Positions 1 to 5,689 of a DNA stretch of 7,766 bases are shown here, in pieces. The notes beneath the pieces were generated by a model. It had not been told where the DNA came from, ran no database searches, and was given only the letters and a program-made list of their open reading frames with translations. The first letter of the stretch is position 1. Every line of letters begins with the position of its first letter. The stretch is from Flavimaricola sp. (GTDB lineage Bacteria > Pseudomonadota > Alphaproteobacteria > Rhodobacterales > Rhodobacteraceae), in assembly GCA_023300365.1 (NCBI GenBank), contig JALZWD010000426.1, positions 1-7,766 on the forward strand, given 5' to 3'. The translations under genes and the position numbers were made by a program.

Positions 1-155
1 TAGGCGTGCAGTTGCAGGTAGAGGCCGTTCATCAGGCGCAGAGGCTTGAACTCGTCCTCGGTGAGGGATCCATCGATGCGGCGCTCGACTTGTGCGCGAA
101 ATTCTGAGACGCGGTTGCGGACAAAAGCGGTGTCGAAGTCATTGTAAGTATACAT
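1..155 (-). CDS. cysI: Nitrite/sulfite reductase, N-terminal fragment (cut by window edge)
   Basis: Reading leftwards from an ATG at 155-153, 51 codons are visible before the window ends. The protein begins MYTYNDFDTAFVRNRV and continues with the segment DEFKPLRLMNGLYLQLHA, which I recognise as the conserved N-terminal parachain start of alphaproteobacterial siroheme/4Fe-4S nitrite/sulfite reductases. The family reduces sulfite to sulfide in cytoplasmic cysteine synthesis, using siroheme. The catalytic 4Fe-4S cysteines lie far downstream and are outside the window. The start is supported by a GGAG about 9 nt upstream, located inside the last codons of the DUF2849 gene, whose stop is only 3 nt away, so the two genes are probably translationally coupled. 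Third gene of the cysG operon. Assimilatory sulfite rather than nitrite reduction is inferred from the context with cysG and DUF2849. Confidence 0.85.
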   Translation of the reverse strand, partial: MYTYNDFDTAFVRNRVSEFRAQVERRIDGSLTEDEFKPLRLMNGLYLQLHA

Positions 156-158
156 GGA

Positions 159-458
159 TTAGATCTCCACCTGTTTGCCGTGGGCATAGTTTGAGGGACC
201 GCGTGTGCGGAATGTTTCGCGGAAATGTGTTGGTACGGGGCCGTCTAATGATGGCGATGCATCGGCGAGATAGGCGCCAACAACAGTCGATGCCTGGGCT
301 TGGGCAAACGACAAGCGCGTGTCGGCGTAGTCCGCGTCCTTCATCAGTTCCGCATCGGCCATATCACGTGTCCATGTGTCGTTCGACGTCAGCCAAATCG
401 CGTCCCCTTCGAGCAATGCGTTTGCTGTGACGACTTTTGGGGTGAATGCTTTGCTCAT
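159..458 (-). CDS. DUF2849 family protein, sulfite-reduction operon
   Basis: A 99-residue soluble protein beginning MSKAFTPKVVTANALLEGDA, with the typical DUF2849 layout: a short beta-rich N-terminus (KVVTANALLEGDAIWLT), a middle segment with ADADYADTRLSFA-like acidic/helical character, and a C-terminus with the pattern VPTHFRETFRTRGPSNYA. There is no signal peptide, membrane segment or metal-binding cysteine cluster. The family has no established biochemical function that I know of; it is found between cysG and the sulfite reductase gene in Rhodobacterales and relatives, so a helper role in siroheme enzyme assembly or sulfite reduction is an inference from neighbourhood only. Its ATG overlaps the TGA of cysG by 4 bp (ATGA), and AGGAG lies 8 nt upstream of the start, so this start is well supported. 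It ends 3 nt before cysI. Confidence 0.85.
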   Translation of the reverse strand: MSKAFTPKVVTANALLEGDAIWLTSNDTWTRDMADAELMKDADYADTRLSFAQAQASTVVGAYLADASPSLDGPVPTHFRETFRTRGPSNYAHGKQVEI

Positions 459-1855
459 TGTGCAATCTCCTGTTGGGGAAGCGTTTCGACAACGTCGAGT
501 GCGTGGCGCGGGGCCAGACCATAAAACGTGATGGCGGGGCCCGCGAGGTTTGCTTGCGTAAGAGTTGGTTCGAGTGCGCTGAGCGTGGTTGCCAAAATCC
601 GTTGATCAGTGCGCGATGCATTTTCGATGATGGTCACGGGCGTATCCGGGTCAGCGCCGTGCATCAGCAGGCGGCCTTGAATGAAGCGGGCAGATTTCTT
701 GCCCATGTAAATCGCAGCCACTTCGCCCTTTTGGGCAAGGGCGCGCCAATCGTGGTCGGCATAACCTTTGGTGTCATGGCCGGTGATGATCCGAAGTGCG
801 GAATTGCGCCCACGTTTGGTGAAGCTTTGGTTAAGGGTCGCCACGGCCGCAGAGGCCGCCGTGATGCCTGGAATGATGCGGTACGAGATGTTGGCGGCTT
901 CAACCGCTTCGATCTCTTCATCCAGCCGGCCAAAGACCGTTGGATCGCCGGATTTAAGGCGGACGACCTGTGCACCTTGGGATGCGTGTTTCACGATCAA
1001 TGCGTCGATCTCGGGTTGTGAAGCTGATGGGCCGAAGCCTTCTTTACCCACGTCAATCATCACAGCCTCGCGGCGAGCCAATTCGAGGATTTCTGGCGTC
1101 ACGAGACGATCGTAGATCACAACATCTGCTTCGTTCAGGGCATTGCGTGCCTTGAGTGTCAGCAACTCGGGGTCGCCCGGGCCGGAGCCCGTGAAGTCGA
1201 CATGGCCTTGACGTTCGTCAGTTTTGAGGTGTTGTTCGAGCAGTGTCTCCAAGGCCGGTTGAACGGCGTCGACGCCACCAGCCTCGATTGCAGCGGGGCC
1301 GGCGCCAAAGTAAAATGCGGACCAGAAATCACGGCGTTTGCGGCCCATCGGCAGAGCATTTGCCGCCGTACGGAAGGCTTTGCCAATACGGGCGAGGGTG
1401 CCAAGTGTGGAGGGCAGGCGCTCTTCTAGGTCGGCTTTGATTGCGCGGGCGACCACGGGGGCTGCACCCTCGGTGCCGATGGCAATCGTCACAGGGTCGC
1501 GGTCAACAATTGCAGGTGTGATAAACTGGCTGTCTGAAAGATTATCGACGATGTTGACCATGGCGCATTCGCGGTGGGCGATGCGGGCCACACGTTGGTC
1601 TTCGACGTCGTCATCATTTGCCGCATAGAACAAAGCGGCGCATAGCGCATCGCCGGGCTCCATGGCGCGGGGGATGAGTGTGATTTTGCCCGAGCGCGCG
1701 AGGTTTTGGACGTCGGCGTTTGGATCGGCGGCAACAACGGTGATGTTTGCGGTGGTCTTGAGCAAAAGCCGCAGTTTGGCCATCGCACAGTCTTGGCCGC
1801 CGGACACAACGACACGCCGTCCGGCAAGGGCGACAAAGATAGGAAAGTGCTGCAT
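455..1855 (-). CDS. cysG: Siroheme synthase (bifunctional dehydrogenase-chelatase / uroporphyrinogen III methyltransferase)
   Basis: A 466-residue cytoplasmic enzyme, the normal length for a full CysG fusion. Residues 1 to about 210 form the precorrin-2 dehydrogenase/ferrochelatase half: nucleotide-binding stretch VVVSGGQDCAMAKLRLLL (15-32), the catalytic/chelatase aspartate in NIVD (D104), and GTEGAAPVVARAIKADLE. Residues 217 onwards form the S-adenosylmethionine-dependent uroporphyrinogen III C-methyltransferase half: GSGPGDPELLTLKA (223-236), VIYDRLVTPEIL, VVRLKSGDPTVFGR (297-310), IIPGITAASAA (327-337) and YMGKKSA. Together the halves convert uroporphyrinogen III to siroheme, the cofactor of the sulfite reductase encoded two genes on. 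The ATG has GAGG with a 6-nt spacer. First gene of the operon, divergent from the Lrp-family gene. The position of the regulatory Ser128 of the enteric enzyme appears to be glycine here (G127), in keeping with alphaproteobacterial homologues as I recall them. Confidence 0.95.
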   Translation of the reverse strand: MQHFPIFVALAGRRVVVSGGQDCAMAKLRLLLKTTANITVVAADPNADVQNLARSGKITLIPRAMEPGDALCAALFYAANDDDVEDQRVARIAHRECAMVNIVDNLSDSQFITPAIVDRDPVTIAIGTEGAAPVVARAIKADLEERLPSTLGTLARIGKAFRTAANALPMGRKRRDFWSAFYFGAGPAAIEAGGVDAVQPALETLLEQHLKTDERQGHVDFTGSGPGDPELLTLKARNALNEADVVIYDRLVTPEILELARREAVMIDVGKEGFGPSASQPEIDALIVKHASQGAQVVRLKSGDPTVFGRLDEEIEAVEAANISYRIIPGITAASAAVATLNQSFTKRGRNSALRIITGHDTKGYADHDWRALAQKGEVAAIYMGKKSARFIQGRLLMHGADPDTPVTIIENASRTDQRILATTLSALEPTLTQANLAGPAITFYGLAPRHALDVVETLPQQEIAQ

Positions 1856-1994
1856 GGCGAACCTCGCTTCTGATCTCTGCCTCTAATATAGAACTTTGTT
1901 CTGGTATTTTGCTATAGAAGCGGAGATATAAGGATGATTATTCCAATAAATGGACCTTTGTGGTCGTGGGTTCTAAATTTGAGAGGAAACAGGA
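1856..1994. promoter_or_regulatory. Divergent cysG / Lrp-family control region with palindromic operator candidate
   Basis: This 139-bp spacer must hold the promoters of both cysG (minus) and the Lrp-type gene (plus). A perfect inverted repeat AGAAC-TTT-GTTCT lies at 1890-1902. On the minus strand a -10-like TATATT (5 of 6 to consensus) occupies 1890-1885, directly beside the palindrome, and predicts a cysG transcript start near 1878 with a leader of roughly 20 nt. No -35 hexamer with TTG lies 16-18 bp upstream, which suggests an activator-dependent promoter. The heptamer TATAGAA occurs at 1887-1893 and again at 1913-1919, a 26-bp repeat interval. AT-rich sequence continues to 1950. The plus-strand promoter could not be placed with confidence. 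Binding by the adjacent Lrp-type protein is inference. Confidence 0.55.
1890..1902. repeat. 13-bp perfect inverted repeat, putative operator
   Basis: The sequence AGAACTTTGTTCT is a perfect palindrome with 5-bp arms and a 3-bp centre, sitting between the divergent cysG and Lrp-family genes and abutting the -10 box proposed for cysG. Its position would allow either activation or steric repression. The size and AT-rich flanks fit an Lrp/AsnC dimer site, but no protein binding is shown by sequence alone. Confidence 0.5.
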
Positions 1995-2456
1995 ATGGCG
2001 TTGCGACTTGATGATACGGATCGAAATATTCTTGTTGAGATGCAGCGGGATGCATCGCAATCCCTTGATGAGATTGCCAAGACTGTCGGCTCATCTAAGA
2101 CGCCGGTTTGGAACCGCATTCGCAAAATGAAAGAGGCAGGCATCATTGGGCAACAGACCGTGATGCTTGATGCCGAAGCCCTTGGATTTGAAGCGACATT
2201 CTTTGTTTTGATCCGCACATCAGAACACGAAGCCGACTGGCAACAGGCGTTTCTGGCGGCATTGCAATCGCGGCCCGAGGTGCAAGAGGCACATCGTTTG
2301 GCGGGAGACATCGACTATATTCTAAAGGTGCGTGTTCGAAATGCCCGGGCCTATGATGTGTTTTATCAAGCCCTCATTTCGGAGGTGCGCGTTTTTAATG
2401 TGACTGCACTGCTGTCGATGGAGGAGATTAAGTCTAGTCTCGCATTGCCGCTATGA
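1995..2456 (+). CDS. Lrp/AsnC family transcriptional regulator
   Basis: A 153-residue regulator of normal Lrp/AsnC length. Residues 5-50 form the winged helix-turn-helix (LDDTDRNILVEMQRDA, then SLDEIAKTVGSSKTPVWNRI with the recognition helix). Residues about 65-145 form the RAM/ligand-sensing and oligomerisation domain, with ATFFVLIRT, the conserved GDIDYILKVRV (104-114) and AYDVFYQAL. Family members bind DNA as dimers to octamers or larger and respond to small molecules, often amino acids. The gene is divergent from the sulfite-assimilation operon, so local control of cysG-DUF2849-cysI and of itself is the likely role; the effector cannot be read from sequence, though a sulfur amino acid or a precursor is a reasonable guess. 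The ATG is preceded by GAGG at 8 nt spacing. The stop interlocks with the stop of the convergent P450 gene. Confidence 0.92.
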   Translation: MALRLDDTDRNILVEMQRDASQSLDEIAKTVGSSKTPVWNRIRKMKEAGIIGQQTVMLDAEALGFEATFFVLIRTSEHEADWQQAFLAALQSRPEVQEAHRLAGDIDYILKVRVRNARAYDVFYQALISEVRVFNVTALLSMEEIKSSLALPL

Positions 2457-3614
2457 TGTGACCATCAAGCGATCAAGGCCATGGAAATGGTACACATTTG
2501 CAAAACGAGGCTTTTGCGCCAGCCGCAGGTTGGGACAGCGTTCGAAAAGGACCGAAAGAGCGATTTGCAATTCCAAACGGGCCAGGGGTGCGCCGACGCA
2601 AAAGTGGATGCCGCCGCCAAAACTTGCGTTTGTTGGCCCGGTTCGAGCAGGGTCAAAGGTGTTTGGGTCGGGGTAGGCGTTGGGGTCTCTATTGGCTGCG
2701 GCCAAGAGGCATCCGACTTGATCTCCGCGTTTGAAAGTATGGCCTGCGATTTCAACGTCTTGGTAGACCCAGCGCGTAAACATATGCAGTGGGGGATCAA
2801 ACCGTAGGATCTCCTCTACTGCTTGGAGGGATGATGCTGTTTGCCCGAGCCCAAGGAGTGTCGCGACGCCGTTGCCGAGGGTGTGCACAGTGGCCTCGTG
2901 TCCGGCATTTAGGAGAAGAATACAGGTCGAGACCATCTCGGCTTGTGAGAGTTTGTCCCCGTCTTCGCTGGCGTTGATCAGGTGCGATAATAAATCATCA
3001 CTTGGGGCGCGCCGCTTGGCGTCGATGTGTTTGGCGATATAGGTTGCGAATTGTTCTGCGGCTTGGGCGGCGTTGGTCTCAATGGCGCGGGTACGTTCCG
3101 CTTGGTACATGGCGACCATCGCATTTGACCATGCGAGCAATTTTTCTGCGTCGCCCTCGGGCACGCCGAGTAGCCGGCAAATCACGATGACCGGGACCAA
3201 ACGTCCGTAAAGTGCGATAAGATCAAACTCGCCTGCTGGAAACGTATCGATTAGGGTATGGCACAGGGCGCGAATATCCGGCTCAAGAGCGGTAATGCGG
3301 CGTGACGTGAATGCACGAAGGACCAAACCGCGCAACCTGGTATGGCTGGGGGGCTCTAACTCGAGCATAGAATGGGCCTCTATGTCGTAGAAGGGCTTGA
3401 GGTGCTCTGGGATTGGGGATGCCAATTCGGCGGGCATTTCGCGGCCCATAGTGCGGGCCTTGAGAAGTTTGCTCACGACGTCGTGGGACGTCGCGCAAAC
3501 CATTTTGTAGTCGTTCCAGAAGAATAAAGGACCATGGGAACGCGCACGGTCATAGAACGCATATGGGTGTTGGACAAAGGCCGGGTCGGTTGGAGATTGA
3601 TCGAGGTGTTCCAT
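2451..3614 (-). CDS. Cytochrome P450
   Basis: A soluble 387-residue bacterial-type (class I) P450, counting from the ATG at 3614. It shows the I-helix motif LLNAGHEAT (234-242), the K-helix ExxR as EILR (268-271), a meander FDPAR (320-324) and the haem-binding loop FGGGIHFCVG with axial ligand C339. It would oxidise a small organic substrate with electrons from a ferredoxin and reductase; neither is encoded here, so the redox partners must be elsewhere. The threonine of the usual acid-alcohol pair (AGxET) is alanine 241, with T242 next to it. Substrate is unknown. Start is uncertain: an in-frame GTG at 3638 would add 8 residues, but the ATG start MEHLDQSPTDPAFV resembles family N-termini better; neither has a strong ribosome site. 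It lies 53 nt after the response regulator gene on the same strand, so cotranscription is plausible. Confidence 0.93.
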   Translation of the reverse strand: MEHLDQSPTDPAFVQHPYAFYDRARSHGPLFFWNDYKMVCATSHDVVSKLLKARTMGREMPAELASPIPEHLKPFYDIEAHSMLELEPPSHTRLRGLVLRAFTSRRITALEPDIRALCHTLIDTFPAGEFDLIALYGRLVPVIVICRLLGVPEGDAEKLLAWSNAMVAMYQAERTRAIETNAAQAAEQFATYIAKHIDAKRRAPSDDLLSHLINASEDGDKLSQAEMVSTCILLLNAGHEATVHTLGNGVATLLGLGQTASSLQAVEEILRFDPPLHMFTRWVYQDVEIAGHTFKRGDQVGCLLAAANRDPNAYPDPNTFDPARTGPTNASFGGGIHFCVGAPLARLELQIALSVLFERCPNLRLAQKPRFANVYHFHGLDRLMVTS

Positions 3615-3667
3615 CCGTAAGGCATGAGGCCTGACCACATGCTTGGCAACCCAGAGCAGGGCCTTTG

Positions 3668-4384
3668 CTAGTTTGCGCGTTCTGTTTTGACCGGATGTTT
3701 TGCGAGCAAATTGAACTTGGTTTCTTGCTCGGTGACCTGTTCATTCTGGTTTCTTAGGTCTGACCAAATCCGAATTGACTGCATCTCGAGCTTTGACAGC
3801 GTTGATTTTAGAGACTGAGAATGGGCCGCGTAGACTGCCTTGAGGTGCCGTATGTCGCGTATGATGTCCTCAATGCCGGCCGTAAGTGGCGTGTCTTGAC
3901 GCGTCGTGGGATCGGGCGTTTGAGGGACGCCGGTTCTGTCGATCATCGCGCGATCAGACAGGATTTTTGTTATGGACGTTCGCAACAGATCGGGACTGAG
4001 TTGGTCTTTGCTAATAAAGCTGTCGCAGGCGTCCCGCATGATTTGTGCCGAATTGTCGAGCTGTTCGTCGCCCGCAACCATAATAGTGGCACAGTCCGCA
4101 TTGCTATGATGCGCACGCAAGCAATTGAGTGCGTCTTGCCCGGAACCAATCGGCAACCGGTAGTCTAGAAATGCGATATCGTAGTCATGAATGTCTATAA
4201 GGCTCACGAGGTCCGACAGGGTCGCCGCAACATCAATTGTAATCATCAAGCTACTCTCTCGGGCCATGCGTTCGATGCGACGTTGGTCAAACCGATTATC
4301 GTCCAAAAGAAGTGCTCGAATGGGAATTATCGGAGCAGCGGGAGAGGAATAGTCATCACGTGTGGTCATAGCGATTGGGAGCAT
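3668..4384 (-). CDS. Receiver-domain response regulator with C-terminal helical tail, no DNA-binding domain
   Basis: A 238-residue cytoplasmic protein. Residues about 22-145 form a CheY-like receiver: acidic pocket D28-D29 in LLLDDN, phosphoacceptor D74 in IAFLDYRLP, and the conserved lysine K126 in FISKDQ. The usual Thr/Ser after beta-4 appears to be alanine (A104 in IMVAGDE), which may change how phosphorylation is coupled to the output face. Residues 145-168 are a Pro/Thr-rich linker, and 170-225 are charged and probably alpha-helical or coiled coil (IEDIIRDIRHLKAVYAA, LSKLEMQSIRIWSDLRNQNEQV). No helix-turn-helix, GGDEF, HD-GYP or other known output domain is present, so it probably works by protein contact or as a phosphorelay step. 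The ATG at 4384 has GAGG 4 nt upstream; a second ATG at 4369 lacks one. It is divergent from the histidine kinase gene, its likely partner. Confidence 0.85.
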   Translation of the reverse strand: MLPIAMTTRDDYSSPAAPIIPIRALLLDDNRFDQRRIERMARESSLMITIDVAATLSDLVSLIDIHDYDIAFLDYRLPIGSGQDALNCLRAHHSNADCATIMVAGDEQLDNSAQIMRDACDSFISKDQLSPDLLRTSITKILSDRAMIDRTGVPQTPDPTTRQDTPLTAGIEDIIRDIRHLKAVYAAHSQSLKSTLSKLEMQSIRIWSDLRNQNEQVTEQETKFNLLAKHPVKTERAN

Positions 4385-4597
4385 TTTGCCTCACTTATCG
4401 AATCCGTTCTTGTCGATGCGGATGTTGTGCATTGCCGACTCTTAAACTGCCGTAAATTGGCCGAACATTCTAATATTCAAACCTTTGATTTATTAACGAA
4501 AAGTAAACCATCCGTTCCAAAAATCGGAACATCTTGCGTTAATTTCCCATTAGGGCTTGTTTGCTAGTTCGGTGTCACACCAAAGGCGAGAGTAACC
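4385..4597. promoter_or_regulatory. Divergent response regulator / histidine kinase control region
   Basis: A 213-bp spacer, clearly more AT-rich than the genes around it between about 4440 and 4560, must drive both signalling genes. Inverted repeats seen: TCAAA-CC-TTTGA (4477-4488) and GTTCC-N7-GGAAC (4514-4530). CtrA-like patterns (alphaproteobacterial consensus TTAA-N7-TTAA) occur as TTAA-N7-TTAG at 4539-4553, with weaker TTAA-N7-TAAA at 4442-4456 and 4493-4507. On the minus strand, GGAAC and CGTT are separated by 15 nt (4518-4495), one base short of the EcfG general-stress promoter spacing. No clean sigma-70 pair was found for either gene. All these are short motifs in AT-rich DNA, so individual hits may be chance. 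Confidence 0.5.
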
Positions 4598-5338
4598 ATG
4601 ATTCATACCAGTGCGCGTACAGTTCCAAGTCCATCGATGTCCCCTGGGGCACCACCAATACAAGATGAACTCGAAGACCTGATCTACTTGATAAGTCATG
4701 ACTTAAGGGCGTCGTTGCGCGCCCTTCTCGAGGTGCCGCAATGGATCGAAGAGGATATTTATGAGCTTGGACACAAACTCCCTCAGACGTTAACTGACAA
4801 TATCGCGATGATGAACACGCATACCAAGCGGTTGGACCGTATGCTCTGTGACTTGCTGGTTTTTTCTCGGGTCGGAAGGATGCAAAAGCGGGTGGATGTA
4901 GACCTTCAGGTTGTCTTTGATGAGCTGTTGGATCAGCTCCCAATCCCTAATAATGTGCAGGTTGATTGCGATTTTGCGTGGAAAGGGCTGCGGTTCGGAG
5001 AACGTGATATGGTTACACTCCTTTCAGCGTTAATCGGAAATTCGGTAAAACATCATGGTGGTGTGATGGATACCATTTTGATTCAGACGGCATGGGACGG
5101 GGCCGTGCCAGTCATGTATATATCGGACAATGGACCGGGGATTGAGGAAAAATTTCGCGAAATCGTCTTTGATATAATGCAAACATTGAAGCCCCGTGAG
5201 GAAATTGACGGCAGCGGCATGGGCCTCTCTATCGCGCGCAAGATTGCGTCACATTATGGAGGAACCTTACGTTTGATTGACCCAGTTTTCGAAGAGGGTA
5301 CGACACTGCGTATTTCGTTTGGTGAGTTAAGTGCTTGA
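4598..5338 (+). CDS. Soluble sensor-less histidine kinase (HisKA + HATPase)
   Basis: A 246-residue cytoplasmic kinase consisting almost only of the catalytic core. The H-box is LISHDLRASLRALLE with phosphoacceptor H34, where serine replaces the usual proline of HDLRxPL. The dimerisation hairpin runs to about residue 92 (DRMLCDLLVFSRVG). The ATPase domain has the N-box LLSALIGNSVKHHGG (N148), G1-box SDNGPGI (D177, G179, G181) and G2-box GSGMGLSIARKIA (205-217). All residues for ATP binding and autophosphorylation appear intact. The first 22 residues are Ser/Pro-rich, and there is no PAS, GAF, HAMP or membrane segment, so the signal must come through a partner protein or binding at the core. 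The H-box type resembles phytochrome-like kinases. A GGCGAGAG run precedes the ATG. It is divergent from the receiver-domain gene, its likely phosphotransfer partner. Confidence 0.88.
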   Translation: MIHTSARTVPSPSMSPGAPPIQDELEDLIYLISHDLRASLRALLEVPQWIEEDIYELGHKLPQTLTDNIAMMNTHTKRLDRMLCDLLVFSRVGRMQKRVDVDLQVVFDELLDQLPIPNNVQVDCDFAWKGLRFGERDMVTLLSALIGNSVKHHGGVMDTILIQTAWDGAVPVMYISDNGPGIEEKFREIVFDIMQTLKPREEIDGSGMGLSIARKIASHYGGTLRLIDPVFEEGTTLRISFGELSA

Positions 5339-5578
5339 TGCTGGCGTAAGGGGCGACATGCATCAGTTGCTTGCGTGGCACTAGAAAACGCGATCGTTCA
5401 GAAGTTTGTCTATGTCGACAGTCTGTGTTCTGCAATTTAGCAAACAGGTCTCCGAATGGCCGCTTGGCCGCGTACTGATCCGCGAAGTCGTGTCAAATGT
5501 TGCAAAGCCGCAATCGTTCGGTCTTCTTTCGGAAGTTGAGGCCAATCCGATGCATGCCACGACGAGACTGCTGATACT

Positions 5579-5606
5579 TATCTCAAGATACAGAGGTATA
5601 TCTGTA
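5579..5606. repeat. Two overlapping palindromes upstream of hisB, operator candidate
   Basis: TATCT-CA-AGATA (5579-5590) is a perfect 12-bp palindrome; it overlaps by 2 bp TACAGA-GGTATA-TCTGTA (5589-5606), a perfect inverted repeat with 6-bp arms. The pentamer TATCT or its complement AGATA occurs three times in these 28 bp. The cluster lies 29 bp upstream of the -35 box predicted for hisB, a position typical of activator sites. The binding protein is unknown. Confidence 0.4.
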
Positions 5607-5634
5607 CCAGAATTTTGTATGGTTGCTTGCCCAC

Positions 5635-5663
5635 TTGGCGGATTGATGCAGCAAGCCTATAAG
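5635..5663 (+). promoter_or_regulatory. Predicted sigma-70 promoter of hisBH
   Basis: TTGGCG (5635-5640, 4 of 6 to TTGACA), a 17-bp spacer, and TATAAG (5658-5663, 5 of 6 to TATAAT). This predicts a transcript start near 5670 and a leader of about 20 nt ahead of the hisB ATG. The -10 box lies inside a perfect palindrome AAGCCT-ATA-AGGCTT (5653-5667), which could be an overlapping repressor site. It is a prediction from consensus match and spacing only. Confidence 0.45.
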
Positions 5664-5667
5664 GCTT
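5653..5667. repeat. 15-bp perfect palindrome over the hisB -10 box
   Basis: AAGCCT-ATA-AGGCTT has 6-bp arms around a 3-bp centre. It covers the -10 hexamer proposed for hisB and ends 22 nt before its ATG. A protein bound here would block RNA polymerase. It is probably too close to the transcript start to act as an RNA hairpin unless transcription begins further upstream. Confidence 0.45.
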
Positions 5668-5689
5668 CAGAAATCAAGCGGAGAGCAGC

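Larger units (their letters stand above)
5339..5689 (+). promoter_or_regulatory. Gene-free stretch upstream of hisB with palindrome cluster
   Basis: This 351-bp interval holds no gene I can support. Just after the kinase stop is a weak 6-bp inverted repeat TGATGC/GCATCA (5336-5365) with an 18-nt loop and no following T run, so it is not a convincing terminator. Between 5579 and 5606 two overlapping perfect palindromes occur, TATCT-CA-AGATA and TACAGA-N6-TCTGTA. A predicted promoter for hisB follows at 5635-5663. A plus-strand reading frame (ATG at 5412 to 5741) runs through it but lacks a ribosome site, overlaps hisB by 52 bp and resembles nothing I know. The long leader region with operators suggests that hisBH transcription is controlled by a protein here. 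Confidence 0.45.

Noticed and set aside
446..1021. 191-codon plus-strand open frame
   Set aside because: It lies wholly antisense to the well-supported cysG gene, has no family resemblance, and is explained by codon bias of the real strand.
4187..4567. 126-codon plus-strand open frame
   Set aside because: It is antisense to the response regulator and runs into the AT-rich promoter region; no domain is recognisable.
5336..5365. Inverted repeat TGATGC/GCATCA as terminator of the histidine kinase gene
   Set aside because: The stem is only 6 bp, the loop is 18 nt, and no T run follows.
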